Assembly (NCBI RefSeq): GCF_030297555.1
Contig: NZ_AP028136.1
Span: 992,001 to 1,056,000, forward strand
Length of the DNA stretch: 64,000 nucleotides
Source: Polynucleobacter sp. HIN5
GTDB lineage: Bacteria > Pseudomonadota > Gammaproteobacteria > Burkholderiales > Burkholderiaceae
Reading direction: 5' to 3'
Position 1 is the stretch's first letter. Every line of letters begins with the position of its first letter. The notes beneath the pieces are model-generated. The model was not told the DNA's origin, searched no databases, and saw nothing but the letters and a program-made list of their open reading frames with translations. Position numbers and translations under genes: made by a program. Below, piece by piece: positions 41,280 to 51,644 of this stretch.

Positions 41280-42638
41280 CTACTTACGGCGTGGTTTTTC
41301 ATCTTTGACATAAGGGTTTGCCGCAGTCCGGAACTCAATCCGCAAAGGGGTGCCGCGCAACTCAAAGATCTCCCGAAAACGCCCTTCGAGATACCGTTTA
41401 TAGCTATCGGTGATGCCGTGCAAGGCGCTCCCATGAATAATCACGATTGGCGGGTTCATGCCACCCTGATGGGCATAGCGAAGCTTGGGTCGGCCTTTGG
41501 CCACCCGTTTGGGCTGCTGATGAGCCACTGCATCGATCATGGCGCGGGTGAGTTTAGGCGTCGAGAGCTTCGCCATTGCAGCTTGGTAAGCCTTATCCAC
41601 ATCCTTGAACAACTCCTTAATGCCAAATCCTTTTTTGGCCGAGATGGGATGCACATTAGCAAAGTCTAGAAAGCGTAGCTTTTGAGCAATCTCAACCCGC
41701 GCGCGTTCTTTCACATAAGCATCAATGCCATCCCATTTATTAACCGCCACGACCAGAGCGCGCCCTGCTTCCACAATATAGCCAGCAATATGTGCGTCTT
41801 GTTCCGAGATATCTTGCTGAGCATCAAGCATCAAGATCACCACATTGGCATCATTAATTGCTTGCAAAGTTTTAACCACCGAGAACTTTTCGATCGCTTC
41901 AAAGACCTTGCCACGCCGTCGCAGTCCTGCGGTATCAATCAAGACATAGGATTTGCCATTGCGTTCAAACTCGACTTCAATGGCATCGCGCGTGGTGCCG
42001 GGGAGGTCAAAAGCAATCACCCGATCTTCGCCAAGCAAGGTATTAATGAAGGTCGACTTGCCGACATTGGGTCGACCGACCACCGCAATCTTCATCGGTC
42101 GGGTGCCATCGGCAACGGCGGCATCATCGGGCTCGGGTTCAGGAATCTGCAATTGATCAAGGGCTTCTTCAATTAAAGCCCGCACCCCATCGCCATGCGC
42201 AGAAGATATGGGCTCAGGCTGACCTAGACCCAGTTCATGAAAATCCGCCGTGACCACGCTGGCGGACATGCCCTCGGTCTTATTGACCGCCAAGATCACT
42301 GGGCGTCCGGTCTTGCGCAAGAAATCCGCAATCACACGATCCTGCGGTGCAAGCCCCAGTCGGCCATCGACCAAAAAGATCACCAGATCCGATTCGGCGA
42401 CGGCTTGCTTCGTTTGCTTGGCCATCTGGGCCATGATGCCGGTCTTGGCAACGGGCTCAAAGCCGCCCGTATCAATGCAAATGAACTCCCGATCCCCCAC
42501 TCGACCATTGCCATAGTGGCGATCACGCGTAAGCCCTGGAAAATCGGCGACCAGGGCATCACGGGATTTGGTCAGGCGATTAAATAAGGTGGATTTACCG
42601 ACATTGGGTCGGCCCACGATGGCAATAACGGGTTTCAT
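41280..42638 (-). CDS. der: Ribosome assembly GTPase Der (EngA)
   Basis: Essential GTPase with two tandem G domains acting in 50S assembly. The two G1 loops are both [12 protein letters not shown] (near residues 8 and 187). [10 protein letters not shown] marks the second G3, and a C-terminal KH-like domain ends in [13 protein letters not shown]. The 452-residue length is normal. It follows bamB with a 12-bp gap. Confidence 0.97.
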   Translation of the reverse strand: MKPVIAIVGRPNVGKSTLFNRLTKSRDALVADFPGLTRDRHYGNGRVGDREFICIDTGGFEPVAKTGIMAQMAKQTKQAVAESDLVIFLVDGRLGLAPQDRVIADFLRKTGRPVILAVNKTEGMSASVVTADFHELGLGQPEPISSAHGDGVRALIEEALDQLQIPEPEPDDAAVADGTRPMKIAVVGRPNVGKSTFINTLLGEDRVIAFDLPGTTRDAIEVEFERNGKSYVLIDTAGLRRRGKVFEAIEKFSVVKTLQAINDANVVILMLDAQQDISEQDAHIAGYIVEAGRALVVAVNKWDGIDAYVKERARVEIAQKLRFLDFANVHPISAKKGFGIKELFKDVDKAYQAAMAKLSTPKLTRAMIDAVAHQQPKRVAKGRPKLRYAHQGGMNPPIVIIHGSALHGITDSYKRYLEGRFREIFELRGTPLRIEFRTAANPYVKDEKPRRK

Positions 42639-42650
42639 GAGTGATTGGTC

Positions 42651-43781
42651 TTAGCGCGGGCGATACGCCGCAATCTTGCCGCCTTGAGAAGCAATGATGA
42701 TCACGCCACCGGCTGCAATCGGTGCTGCCGTAACCGGAGAGCTATCGTGACGAATACGCGAGACCATCTGACCGCTATTTTGATTGAGGAGATGCACATA
42801 GCCTTGTTTATCACCCATCATGACCACACGCCCAATCGCTAATGGCTCACCAACGTCGCGCCAGGTTAACTGGGTGTTCTCCCAAACCTGTACGCCATCA
42901 CTTGCACGGTAGGCATACACATGGGATTTTTCATTGGCAGCAAACACAAACTCCGTACTTTGGGTGGTGCCGGTATAGCTTGAGAAATCCTTCGACCACA
43001 CTAAATTACCGCTGCGCAGTTCTGCGCATCCGATCTTGCCTTGATACGAGACCACGCAAAGACGCCCCTCTTCTAAGCTGGGTCGACTGGTGACATCGTT
43101 TAAGCGCTCGATCTCAGAAAAGCCTTTGGGGAAGGAGACGGCAGATTCCCAGATGAGACCACCGTTGGAGAGCGCAAGCGCTCCAAAGCGACCACCCCCG
43201 AATCCAGTCACCACCGCATCATTGCCCACTAAGAGCATGCCGTAGCCAACGCGCAGCGATAAGGGAGTCTGTTGCCGCTGATAGATCCAACGCCGTTTCC
43301 CGGTCGCTGCGTCCAGACCAATAAAGCGATGATCCAAGGTACGGATCACCACCACACCAGCGGCGACGATTGGGTCAGAAAGAACCTCGCTTCCAATCAG
43401 ATGCTTCCAAATATTCTTACCCGACTCATCGTAGCCATAAGCAGTGCCTTCCGTGCTCACCACAACCGTAGTCTTGCCATCCGACCCTGGACCAATGGAA
43501 AGTTTCTCGGGAACACTCACCTCCCACACCACACGTCCATTCTGAATATTTAACTTACTCAGGGTGCCACGGGCGGATGCGGCAAACACATGATCGTCAG
43601 CAACCACGGGGCGGAAGTTAGCGGGTATCGAACTACCTACATTGGTTGACCAAACCTCAGCAAGCTCCACTTGATTACTGACGTTGACTAACTCAGCGGG
43701 TTTACGAACTTTGGATGAGCCAGAACAGGCAATCAATGCAAGTGAAAGAGATACGATGGCGCCCCAGCGCAACAGTTGCAC
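42651..43781 (-). CDS. bamB: Outer membrane assembly lipoprotein BamB
   Basis: Lipoprotein component of the BAM complex that inserts beta-barrel proteins. The lipobox is LIAC with Cys19. An eight-bladed PQQ-type propeller follows, with repeats such as GTLSKLNIQNGRVVWEVSV and YGYDESGKNIWKHLI. The start codon is GTG at 43781, sharing one base with the stop of the yfgM gene, so the two are coupled. Confidence 0.96.
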   Translation of the reverse strand: MQLLRWGAIVSLSLALIACSGSSKVRKPAELVNVSNQVELAEVWSTNVGSSIPANFRPVVADDHVFAASARGTLSKLNIQNGRVVWEVSVPEKLSIGPGSDGKTTVVVSTEGTAYGYDESGKNIWKHLIGSEVLSDPIVAAGVVVIRTLDHRFIGLDAATGKRRWIYQRQQTPLSLRVGYGMLLVGNDAVVTGFGGGRFGALALSNGGLIWESAVSFPKGFSEIERLNDVTSRPSLEEGRLCVVSYQGKIGCAELRSGNLVWSKDFSSYTGTTQSTEFVFAANEKSHVYAYRASDGVQVWENTQLTWRDVGEPLAIGRVVMMGDKQGYVHLLNQNSGQMVSRIRHDSSPVTAAPIAAGGVIIIASQGGKIAAYRPR

Positions 43782-44434
43782 TACATACCCCCTACGGCAT
43801 CAATCTTCACTTTCAATAAACCACGTGCGTCTTCCGGAAAGGCTCTATCGCTTTGCATGATCTTCATTGCCTTGAGATACTCGGTACGAGCATCCGGAAT
43901 CTTCTTTTGCACCAAATACCAATCACCGCGGCGCTCGATCCATAAGGGCTCAAATCCTTTGACGGCTTTTTCTTTGAGGAGTTGATCGGCCTCTTTCAGG
44001 CTGGCTTCGGTGCCCTGATCAATCAGGAGTCCCAAAAGTCGCAATTGCGCCAACGCCCGAAATGAATCATCACTGGCTTTATTGGCGGTCCACTTCAAAT
44101 ACGCTTGTGCTTTTGCAGGGTCATTACTATCCATCGCAATCTTGGCGGCCACGAGATTACCCATGGCAGCATACGTGGTGCCGCCGTATTTCTTTTGCAG
44201 ATCATCAGCAGCGAGATAGGTTTTATCTTTCTCGTTCTTGGTAACCGCATTAATCAGGGTCTCGTACAACTTACCCGCATCGGCTGCTTGGCTGCGCTGA
44301 TACCAGCCCCAAAGATTGAAAGCTGCATAGGCAAGCAATGCCACGGTAATGACACCGATGATGTAATTGCCATAGCGGGCCCAAAACGATTTCAGGTTCG
44401 CTAGGTTTTCTTGTTCTTCGAGGTCAAGTGCCAT
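43781..44434 (-). CDS. yfgM: YfgM family tetratricopeptide protein
   Basis: A 217-residue inner-membrane protein with one N-terminal membrane segment at about residues 22-44 (YIIGVITVALLAYAAFNLW). A periplasmic TPR-like helical domain follows (DLQKKYGGTTYAAMGNLVAA). In E. coli YfgM works with PpiD at the Sec translocon and lies next to bamB, as here. It is 50 bp downstream of hisS. Confidence 0.9.
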   Translation of the reverse strand: MALDLEEQENLANLKSFWARYGNYIIGVITVALLAYAAFNLWGWYQRSQAADAGKLYETLINAVTKNEKDKTYLAADDLQKKYGGTTYAAMGNLVAAKIAMDSNDPAKAQAYLKWTANKASDDSFRALAQLRLLGLLIDQGTEASLKEADQLLKEKAVKGFEPLWIERRGDWYLVQKKIPDARTEYLKAMKIMQSDRAFPEDARGLLKVKIDAVGGM

Positions 44435-44484
44435 GCCAATACTGCTTTCTTCGATTGTTTAAACGCTTATTTTATGCTGTGTGA

Positions 44485-45771
44485 CTAAGAATCCACCAAA
44501 GCATCCACCACGGCCACCAATAAGCCAGATAGTGGAACGGCATGTTGCTCACCCGTGCCACGTAGATTCTTTAACTGGGCCTCATCACGAGCGAGTTCAT
44601 CAGGACCAATAATCAGAGCCAATTGCGCACCACTGGCATCGGCTTTCTTCATTTGGGATTTAAAGCTCGCACTCTGCCCATCGGGTGGGCAATGCAAAAT
44701 CACATCAATTCCGGCACTACGCAGCGCCTCTGCGGCAATCATTGCTTGCACCAGAGTATCGCCGCCTTGATGCAAGACATACACATCACACACAGGCTCG
44801 CTATCGGGAATGCTCTTGGAGATCGCCATCAGATCGAGCACACGCTCCATGCCCATCGCCCATCCACAGGCTGGGGCACTTTTACCACCCATACGCTCCA
44901 TCAAGGGGTCGTAGCGACCACCGCCGGCGATCGTACCCTGGGCACCCAATGCCTCAGTAGTCCACTCAAACACGGTCAGGTTGTAATAGTCTAAGCCGCG
45001 CACCAATCGTGGATTGATCTTAAATGGAATGTTGTTGGCCTTTAGGAGCGTTTGTACTGCTTCAAAGTGAGCCAAGGACTCTGAACCCAAAAACTCCAAG
45101 AGTTTGGGGCCGCCCTCAATCAGAGTCTGCATTGCTGGATTCTTCGAATCCAGAATCCGCAGTGGATTGGTTTGCAAACGCCGCTGCGAGTCCTCGTCCA
45201 ATTGTGCGTGGTGTTGCGTAAAGTAATCGACGAGTGCTTGGCGATGCGCAGCGCGTTCGGGCGCCTCGCCCAGGGAATTGAGCTCCAAACGCACGCCTTG
45301 CAAACCCAGTTCATCCCACAGGCGTTGGCCCATCAAGATGATCTCGGCATCAATGTCTGGTCCTGCAAATCCCAGTGCCTCAATCCCAAATTGATGAAAC
45401 TGGCGATAGCGTCCACGCTGTGGGCGCTCATGCCGAAACATGGGTCCTGTGTACCAAAGCCGTTTGGGGCCGTCATAAATTAGATTGTGTTCAATCGTAG
45501 CGCGCACGACTGCTGCGGTTCCCTCGGGGCGCAGTGTGAGTTGTTCGCCATTAAGCCGATCTTCAAAGGAGTACATCTCCTTCTCGACAATATCAGTCAC
45601 CTCACCGATACCGCGTTGGAATAGTGCGGTGGATTCCACAATGGGTGTCCGAATCTGCTCGTAGCCGTAGGCTCGGGTGAGATCCGCTAAGGTGCGCTCG
45701 AGATAAGACCAAGCTGCTGCATCCTTAGGCAGCAAATCGTTCATGCCGCGGATGGCATTAATTTTTTGCAT
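44485..45771 (-). CDS. hisS: Histidyl-tRNA synthetase
   Basis: Class II aminoacyl-tRNA synthetase charging tRNA-His. Motifs seen are [15 protein letters not shown] at the N-terminus, [14 protein letters not shown] (motif 2 region), [17 protein letters not shown] and [13 protein letters not shown]. The C-terminal anticodon domain follows. The 428-residue length is normal. The ATG overlaps the ispG stop by 14 bp. Confidence 0.97.
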   Translation of the reverse strand: MQKINAIRGMNDLLPKDAAAWSYLERTLADLTRAYGYEQIRTPIVESTALFQRGIGEVTDIVEKEMYSFEDRLNGEQLTLRPEGTAAVVRATIEHNLIYDGPKRLWYTGPMFRHERPQRGRYRQFHQFGIEALGFAGPDIDAEIILMGQRLWDELGLQGVRLELNSLGEAPERAAHRQALVDYFTQHHAQLDEDSQRRLQTNPLRILDSKNPAMQTLIEGGPKLLEFLGSESLAHFEAVQTLLKANNIPFKINPRLVRGLDYYNLTVFEWTTEALGAQGTIAGGGRYDPLMERMGGKSAPACGWAMGMERVLDLMAISKSIPDSEPVCDVYVLHQGGDTLVQAMIAAEALRSAGIDVILHCPPDGQSASFKSQMKKADASGAQLALIIGPDELARDEAQLKNLRGTGEQHAVPLSGLLVAVVDALVDS

Positions 45772-47035
45772 GGTAATTGGCTTTAACGTACTCGTCGACG
45801 ATTAGTTGAAATTCTTCGGCGATGCCCTCACCGCGTAGGGTCTTGACCTTCACACCATCGACAAACACTGGGGCTGCGGGGCTCTCACCAGTTCCTGGTA
45901 AAGAGATGCCGATATTGGCGTGCTTGCTCTCGCCTGGACCATTGACGATACAACCCATCACTGCCACATTCATGTTCTCAACACCGGGATGGGTTTTCTT
46001 CCACACTGGCATTTGTTGACGTAGATACGATTGAATCTTGGCAGCCAGTTCTTGGAAGGTGGTGCTCGTAGTGCGACCGCATCCAGGACAAGCAATTACC
46101 ATCGGCGTGAAATTGCGCAATCCCATGGTTTGCAAGATCTCTTGGCCAACAATCACTTCATTCTCACGCGGTGCACCAGGATCAGGTGTTAAGGAGATAC
46201 GAATGGTGTCACCAATTCCTTCTTGTAAGAGCACTGCAAGTGCAGCAGTTGATGCCACGATACCTTTGCTACCCATGCCCGCTTCGGTGAGCCCGAGATG
46301 CAAGGAATAGTCGCAACGTCTGGCGAGATCACGATAGACCGCAATTAAATCTTGTACACCACTCACTTTGCACGAGAGCGTAATCTGATCAGGGTTCATG
46401 CCGAGCTCAACCGCTTTACTGGCCGATTGAAGTGCCGACTGAATCAAGGCTTCAATCATCACCTCTTGAGAGGTCTTGGGAGTGGCCAGCTTGGCGTTCT
46501 CATCCATGATCTGCGCTAGCAGATCTTGATCGAGACTGCCCCAGTTCACCCCAATCCGAATTGGCTTGTCGTAATGGCAAGCCGCCTCGATCATTTGCGC
46601 GAATTGCGGGTCCCGCTTTGCACCCTTTCCCACATTACCGGGATTAATACGGTACTTGGACAAGGTCTTGGCGCAATCGGGATACTCTTTGAGTAAGGTG
46701 TGGCCGTTGTAATGAAAGTCACCGATCAGTGGCACCTTCACATCCATCTTATCGAGTTGCTCGCGAATATAGGGCACTTGTGCTGCGGCTTCTGGGGTGT
46801 TCACGGTAATACGCACCAGTTCCGATCCGGCACGCGCCAACTCCTTTACCTGAATCGCGGTTGCAATCGCATCCTCGGTATCGGTATTGGTCATCGATTG
46901 CACCCGCACCGGAGCATCTCCACCAACTGTGACGCGGTTATCGCCCCACGCCACCACCGACTGGCGCGATACGCGGCGCGGTAATGGTCCGAGGGGTAAT
47001 GGTGGCAAACAGCCTGGCTCGATCTTATTCATCAT
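45758..47035 (-). CDS. ispG: (E)-4-hydroxy-3-methylbut-2-enyl-diphosphate synthase
   Basis: Iron-sulfur enzyme of the MEP isoprenoid pathway. The TIM-barrel part includes [14 protein letters not shown] and [15 protein letters not shown]. The [4Fe-4S] cysteines lie in [14 protein letters not shown] and [20 protein letters not shown]. The length of about 425 residues with the inserted middle region is usual for proteobacteria. Start is ATG 47035, or the next ATG at 47032; a TTG at 47044 is possible. rlmN lies 18 bp upstream; rodZ, often found between them, is absent. Confidence 0.96.
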   Translation of the reverse strand: MMNKIEPGCLPPLPLGPLPRRVSRQSVVAWGDNRVTVGGDAPVRVQSMTNTDTEDAIATAIQVKELARAGSELVRITVNTPEAAAQVPYIREQLDKMDVKVPLIGDFHYNGHTLLKEYPDCAKTLSKYRINPGNVGKGAKRDPQFAQMIEAACHYDKPIRIGVNWGSLDQDLLAQIMDENAKLATPKTSQEVMIEALIQSALQSASKAVELGMNPDQITLSCKVSGVQDLIAVYRDLARRCDYSLHLGLTEAGMGSKGIVASTAALAVLLQEGIGDTIRISLTPDPGAPRENEVIVGQEILQTMGLRNFTPMVIACPGCGRTTSTTFQELAAKIQSYLRQQMPVWKKTHPGVENMNVAVMGCIVNGPGESKHANIGISLPGTGESPAAPVFVDGVKVKTLRGEGIAEEFQLIVDEYVKANYHAKN

Positions 47036-47053
47036 GGCATCCAATTGCGTTCA

Positions 47054-48208
47054 TTATCGTCCCTGAAACTGAATCACCTGCTCATTGAGTGCTTGCATGC
47101 GCTCCGCGCGGCGGGTTCGATCAATCACATCGCCTGCCAACTGGCCGCAGGCAGCCGCAATATCGTCACCGCGGGTCTTACGCACGGTGGTTACTAAATC
47201 AGCGTCTTGCAAAATTTGGGCAAACTGTTTGACGCGCTCTGCGGGTGAACGCTTGAGGCCCGAGGCTGGAAATGGGTTAAAGGGAATGAGATTTAATTTG
47301 CAACGCAAGCCCTTTAAGAGTTTGATTAGCTCTTTGGCATGCTGGTCTTGGTCATTGACGCCATCGAGCATGCAGTACTCAAAGGTAATAAAGTCGCGCG
47401 GTGCAAATGGTAAGTAGCGATCGCACGCAGCGATCAGCTCTTTCAGAGGGTATTTTTGATTGAGCGGCACAAGCTCATCGCGCAGAGCGTCGTTCGGGGC
47501 ATGCAAGGATACAGCGAGAGCCACTGGGCAATCCTGGGCCAAGCGATCCATCATGGGGACCACACCCGAGGTGGAGACAGTCACACGGCGGCGTGATAGA
47601 CCGTAGGCGTGATCGTCGAGCATTAACCGCAATGCCACGAGTACCGCATCGTAGTTGAGCAAAGGCTCACCCATACCCATCATCACTACATTTGTAATGA
47701 CACGACCCTGTGCTTGCTCCGCACAATCATCATCCAGCCTGCGAATCGCATGAGGGTCGTCCCGCAGATGATGCTCAGCAAACCAGAGTTGTCCAATAAT
47801 CTCCGCAGCAGTTAGATTGCGCGCAAAGCCTTGGTGACCGGTGGAACAAAATCGGCAGTTGACGGCGCAACCCGCTTGGGAGGAGATGCATAATGTGCCG
47901 CGATCATCCTCTGGGATGTACACCATCTCAACGGCATTACCTGCCCCAACATCCAATAACCACTTGCGGGTGCCATCACCAGCCTTCATATCCTGAATAA
48001 CTGGCAGACTAATCACCTCTGCTTCTTCTGCGAGTTGATGACGAAAGGATTTAGCTAGATCGGTCATCAGCGCCACGTCAGAGACGCCACGCTGATGAAC
48101 CCACTGCAAGAGTTGCTTGGCCCGAAAGGGCTTCTCATTCAATCCCGCAACGTACTCTGCCATCTTGGCAGCATCAAAATTGAGTAAGTTCGTGCGGCTT
48201 GAATTCAA
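47054..48208 (-). CDS. rlmN: Dual-specificity RNA methyltransferase RlmN
   Basis: Radical SAM enzyme that methylates C2 of A2503 in 23S rRNA and A37 in some tRNAs. The cluster motif CxxxCxxC is in [28 protein letters not shown] and [14 protein letters not shown] are family blocks, and the C-terminal cysteine region is AAACGQLAG. The start is a TTG at 48208 without a clear ribosome site; the first ATG (48163) would remove a conserved N-terminal part. It lies 7 bp after ndk. Confidence 0.96.
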   Translation of the reverse strand: MNSSRTNLLNFDAAKMAEYVAGLNEKPFRAKQLLQWVHQRGVSDVALMTDLAKSFRHQLAEEAEVISLPVIQDMKAGDGTRKWLLDVGAGNAVEMVYIPEDDRGTLCISSQAGCAVNCRFCSTGHQGFARNLTAAEIIGQLWFAEHHLRDDPHAIRRLDDDCAEQAQGRVITNVVMMGMGEPLLNYDAVLVALRLMLDDHAYGLSRRRVTVSTSGVVPMMDRLAQDCPVALAVSLHAPNDALRDELVPLNQKYPLKELIAACDRYLPFAPRDFITFEYCMLDGVNDQDQHAKELIKLLKGLRCKLNLIPFNPFPASGLKRSPAERVKQFAQILQDADLVTTVRKTRGDDIAAACGQLAGDVIDRTRRAERMQALNEQVIQFQGR

Positions 48209-48215
48209 TGGTGAA

Positions 48216-48641
48216 TTAACGTGCGTAGATGTTCATGCCGGGGAAGAAGAAGGCGACTTCCACTGCAGCGGTCTCTGATGCATCGGAACCATGCACGGCA
48301 TTAGCATCAATACTATCTGCAAAGTCAGCGCGGATCGTGCCCTTGTCGGCTTTCTTGGGATCGGTAGCACCCATCAGCTCACGATTTTTAGCAATCGCGT
48401 TCTCACCTTCAAGTACCTGAATCATGACCGGACCCGAGATCATGAAGCTCACGAGGTCTTTGAAGAAAGGACGCTCTTTATGCACGGCATAGAACTGCTC
48501 AGCTTCATTTTTTGAGAGGTGCGCCATTTTGGCGGCGACGATCTTCAAACCAGCCTGCTCAAAACGAGCATAGATTTGGCCAATCACGTTCTTCGCGACT
48601 GCGTCAGGTTTGATGATGGATAAGGTGCGCTGAATTGCCAT
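48216..48641 (-). CDS. ndk: Nucleoside diphosphate kinase
   Basis: A 141-residue enzyme that balances nucleoside triphosphate pools through a phospho-His. It starts [15 protein letters not shown]; the active-site His is in [13 protein letters not shown] at 48641 has GGAG about 8 nt upstream. The reading frame is open further upstream to 48830, but that part has no similarity to the family. First gene of the ndk-rlmN-ispG-hisS-yfgM-bamB-der run. Confidence 0.98.
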   Translation of the reverse strand: MAIQRTLSIIKPDAVAKNVIGQIYARFEQAGLKIVAAKMAHLSKNEAEQFYAVHKERPFFKDLVSFMISGPVMIQVLEGENAIAKNRELMGATDPKKADKGTIRADFADSIDANAVHGSDASETAAVEVAFFFPGMNIYAR

Positions 48642-48700
48642 GCAAAAACTCCAATGAGGTTGTGTGAAACGGTTTTTCGGTTTTATTGAATCATTTGTCA

Positions 48701-48717
48701 GCAATACTCGGTATTGC
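48701..48717. repeat. Perfect palindrome in the ndk leader
   Basis: GCAATAC-TCG-GTATTGC, with 7-bp arms, lies about 60 bp upstream of the ndk start. It begins at or just after the transcription start predicted from the -10 at 48726-48731. It could be an operator or a 5' RNA hairpin. Confidence 0.5.
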
Positions 48718-48725
48718 GATGCGAA

Positions 48726-48731
48726 ATTATA
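48726..48731 (-). promoter_or_regulatory. -10 box candidate for ndk
   Basis: TATAAT on the minus strand, about 85 bp before the ndk ATG. No good -35 lies 16-18 bp further up, so confidence is limited. Confidence 0.4.
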
Positions 48732-48836
48732 CGTTGTTTTTAGGGTTTTATCCCCTATTCTTAGTCCTAAGCCATTGAATTTCTTAGGTATATCACCTAA
48801 AGACCCTGATGCGAACGACCTTCCTGTCACAAAGGT

Positions 48837-48864
48837 CTTGATTTTTATATGTTTTGTCTATACT
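48837..48864 (+). promoter_or_regulatory. Promoter candidate of the BI-1 family gene
   Basis: -10 TATACT (48859-48864) with -35 CTTGAT (48837-48842), spacer 16 bp. The leader would be about 40 nt and ends in AAGGAG before the ATG at 48911. Confidence 0.5.
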
Positions 48865-48910
48865 TAATCACTATCAAGTCCATGTTGGACTTACTTTAAG
48901 GAGCTACTCA

Positions 48911-49612
48911 ATGAGTGATCTGAATTCGTATGGTTTTGGTCGTGGTGCTGCAGTTGCAACTGCCCAATCCCGTAACCGTGTCCTAAGAAACACCTACGCC
49001 CTCTTGGCACTCTCGATGGTGCCTACCGTGATTGGTGCGTGGCTGGGTGTGGCCATGGGCTTTACCTTCTTTGAGGGTAGTCCATTTATGGGCGCGATTT
49101 TGTTCTTGGCCGTTGCCTTTGGTTTCTTCTGGGCAATCGAGAAGAACAAAGATACCGGTATGGGCGTCGTGCTCTTGCTGGCGTTTACCTTCTTTATGGG
49201 CGTGATGCTCTCGCGCTTGATCGGCATGACCCTAGGTAGCTACAGCAATGGCGCTGCTCTGATCATGGGTGCCTTTGGTGGCACAGCTGCAATCTTCACC
49301 GTGATGGCGTCGATTGCCACGGTCTCCAAGAAAGACTTCTCGGGCATGGGCAAGTTCCTATTCGTAGGCGTCATTCTGTTGATCTTGGCTTCCTTGGCCA
49401 ACATCTGGTTGCAGATCCCTGCCCTGATGCTCACTTTGATGGTTGTAGCAATTGCCATCTTCTCCGCGTTCATCTTAGTGGATGTGCAGCGCGTGGTTAA
49501 TGGTGGTGAGACCAACTACATCATTGCAACCTTGGGCATCTACCTAAGCATCTACAACATTTTCTCCAACCTCTTGGCTCTTCTGGGCATCTTTGGTGGA
49601 GACCGCGACTAA
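48911..49612 (+). CDS. Bax inhibitor-1 / YccA family membrane protein
   Basis: A 233-residue protein with about seven membrane segments. It starts MSDLNSYGFGRGAAVATAQS and ends IYNIFSNLLALLGIFGGDRD, which is typical of the UPF0005/YccA family. In E. coli YccA binds and inhibits FtsH; HflKC modulators of FtsH are encoded in this window. ATG at 48911 has AAGGAG 7 nt upstream. It is followed by a strong terminator, so it is probably monocistronic. Confidence 0.93.
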   Translation: MSDLNSYGFGRGAAVATAQSRNRVLRNTYALLALSMVPTVIGAWLGVAMGFTFFEGSPFMGAILFLAVAFGFFWAIEKNKDTGMGVVLLLAFTFFMGVMLSRLIGMTLGSYSNGAALIMGAFGGTAAIFTVMASIATVSKKDFSGMGKFLFVGVILLILASLANIWLQIPALMLTLMVVAIAIFSAFILVDVQRVVNGGETNYIIATLGIYLSIYNIFSNLLALLGIFGGDRD

Positions 49613-49637
49613 TAGCAACATCGTCATGCGGTAACTT

Positions 49638-49659
49638 AGGGCGCTGCGGCGCCCTTTTT
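49638..49659 (+). terminator. Rho-independent terminator of the BI-1 family gene
   Basis: AGGGCGC (49638-49644), TGCG loop, GCGCCCT (49649-49655), followed by TTTT. Strong GC stem with a U-tract. Confidence 0.92.
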
Positions 49660-50215
49660 ATTTTCTGATCTTTAGATAATCCAATACCCAAGCAGGATCA
49701 CTATCACTTGGAAAGATTGGGTAATGCACTGCCTCGATATGCCCGTCATTACTAATCAGGGTCACGCGTTTGAGTAAGGTCATCCCTGCCGCTACAAAGG
49801 TTGGCAAGTTGAGGGCCTGCTGGAACTGATACTGCTCATCACTGAGCACCTGAAATGGCAAATGCAAACGCGTAGCCATCTCGCGTTGGTAATCCGTACT
49901 CTGCACACTGAGGCCATACACATTGGCATTTAAGGCTTGGAGTTCTTGATAGTGATCACGATAAGCACAGCTTTGGGGTGTGCAGCCACGCGCGCCTGGG
50001 ATTTGATCCCACCCTTCGGGCAATGACACATTGGGCTGCCCGGTCATGGGGTAGCAATAGATGACTGTACGACCAGATCGTTGTGAAAGGTTCACCATCG
50101 ACCCATCGGTTGCTAACAAAGCCACATTCGGTAAAGCCATTCCGACCAAATGTTTACAAGCCCCATCATCTTGAGGGGCTGGTAAATCGGTGGGCAACTG
50201 GTTGAGGTTGGTCAT
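49658..50215 (-). CDS. Peroxiredoxin
   Basis: A 185-residue thioredoxin-fold peroxidase of the AhpC-TSA/redoxin type. The likely catalytic pair is in GARGCTPQSCAYRD, a CxxxxC arrangement seen in atypical 2-Cys enzymes. IYCYPMTGQPNVS precedes it. No signal peptide, so cytoplasmic. It overlaps the rlmD stop by 4 bp and is probably co-transcribed with it. Reductant and substrate are not deducible. Confidence 0.9.
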   Translation of the reverse strand: MTNLNQLPTDLPAPQDDGACKHLVGMALPNVALLATDGSMVNLSQRSGRTVIYCYPMTGQPNVSLPEGWDQIPGARGCTPQSCAYRDHYQELQALNANVYGLSVQSTDYQREMATRLHLPFQVLSDEQYQFQQALNLPTFVAAGMTLLKRVTLISNDGHIEAVHYPIFPSDSDPAWVLDYLKIRK

Positions 50216-51627
50216 GGAATGTCGTTACAACGAATTACAGAATACCCATTTTTTTCCGATCGATCAAACACCGCAATCGATTCAATGTGCGAGGTGTGAG
50301 GAAACATATTGATGATTCCTGCTTTGCTTAGGGTGTAATTTAGTTCGTGCGTCAGGATTGCGGCATCGCGTGCCAGTGTTTTGGGATTGCATGAGACATA
50401 CACAATGCGTTTCGGTAGCGCTGTTATTGGTAGATCTTGCATCGCCTTACAAATCTCCATAGCGCCCTCTCGCGGTGGGTCAATCAGCCATTTATCGGCC
50501 TTGCCCCAACCATTGAGATCAGTGGCCGTGACCTCAAAGAGGTTACTCTGACTAAATTGGGTTTTGTGATCGAGTTGGTTATGACGGGCGTTTTGCAAGG
50601 CACGCTGAGTTAGGGTCTTACTACCCTCAATGCCAAGCACTTCCTTGGCTAGGGTTGCAATGGGCAGTGTGAAGTTACCAATGCCACAGAAGAGATCAAT
50701 CACACGATCACTTCTTTGAATATCCAGTAATGCGATGGCCTTACTGATGAGGACTTGATTGACTGCGTGATTAACTTGGGTGAAGTCCGTCGGCAGAAAC
50801 GGTAAGCTGATCCCAAACTCTGGCAGGGTGTAATTAAGGGGTTGCTCGGTGGGGTAAAACGGTTTAGCGGTCTCAGGCCCTTGAGGCTGTAACCAAATAC
50901 CAACCTGATGATGTTTGGCAAATGTTTCTAGGTTCTTTAAATCGGCGGGGGTCAGCGGCAACAAGTGACGAATCACTAAGGCAATTTGAGTGACGCCCGG
51001 TTGGTTTGTGTCTTCTCCAACAGCAAACTCGATTTGCGGAACGCGATCCCGGATACTCAGTGAGCCCACCAGTTCCCGCATCGGCACCAAAAGATCGGAG
51101 ATGCGTTTGGGGATGACTTCGCAGGTGAGCATGTCTGCCACATAACTACTGTTGTGCTCATGAAAACCCACCAAGATTGTGCCCTTCTTAATCGAGCGAT
51201 CGATCACACTTAAGCGTCCTCGATGGCGATAGTGCCAAGCGGGTCCTGCAATCGGTCGTAAGATCTCTTGAGGCTTAATCCGTCCGATGTGCCACAAATC
51301 ATCCTCTAAGACCCGCTGCTTCATCGCAATCTGCGCAGCAAAATCCAGATGCTGCATACTACATCCTCCGCAGGTCACAAAATAGGTGCAGCGAGGTGTG
51401 GTGCGATAGACCGCGGGTTTAATCAGCTCATGAAGTTTGGCTTTGGCAAAACGCGCTTTCTCCCGCGTGATGGTGTAGGTCACTTGCTCGGTGGGTAATG
51501 CTCCCCGTATAAACAGTACTTTACCGCCCTCTTCATTCGATTGCCGCGCAACGCCTTGTGCATCGAGATCTAAAGAGTCAATCGTGACGATCGGAGATGC
51601 TTTTGGCATCGGTGCTTCCGTACTCAT
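50212..51627 (-). CDS. rlmD: 23S rRNA (uracil-1939-C5)-methyltransferase RlmD
   Basis: Class I SAM methyltransferase forming m5U1939. A TRAM-like N-terminal domain precedes the iron-sulfur cysteines (PRCTYFVTCGGCSMQHLDF). The SAM motif is DRVIDLFCGIGNFTLP, and the catalytic region has YVSCNPKTLARDAAIL with the nucleophilic Cys. The 471-residue length is slightly above E. coli RlmD (433). It overlaps the peroxiredoxin gene by 4 bp. Confidence 0.95.
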   Translation of the reverse strand: MSTEAPMPKASPIVTIDSLDLDAQGVARQSNEEGGKVLFIRGALPTEQVTYTITREKARFAKAKLHELIKPAVYRTTPRCTYFVTCGGCSMQHLDFAAQIAMKQRVLEDDLWHIGRIKPQEILRPIAGPAWHYRHRGRLSVIDRSIKKGTILVGFHEHNSSYVADMLTCEVIPKRISDLLVPMRELVGSLSIRDRVPQIEFAVGEDTNQPGVTQIALVIRHLLPLTPADLKNLETFAKHHQVGIWLQPQGPETAKPFYPTEQPLNYTLPEFGISLPFLPTDFTQVNHAVNQVLISKAIALLDIQRSDRVIDLFCGIGNFTLPIATLAKEVLGIEGSKTLTQRALQNARHNQLDHKTQFSQSNLFEVTATDLNGWGKADKWLIDPPREGAMEICKAMQDLPITALPKRIVYVSCNPKTLARDAAILTHELNYTLSKAGIINMFPHTSHIESIAVFDRSEKNGYSVIRCNDIP

Positions 51628-51644
51628 TCTGAACGTGATGGATG

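Noticed and set aside
41682..42176. 164-codon antisense ORF in der
   Set aside because: Shadow of conserved G-domain sequence.
48642..48830. 63-codon N-terminal extension of ndk
   Set aside because: Absent from the family; the internal ATG at 48641 has a good ribosome site and the extension covers the promoter region.
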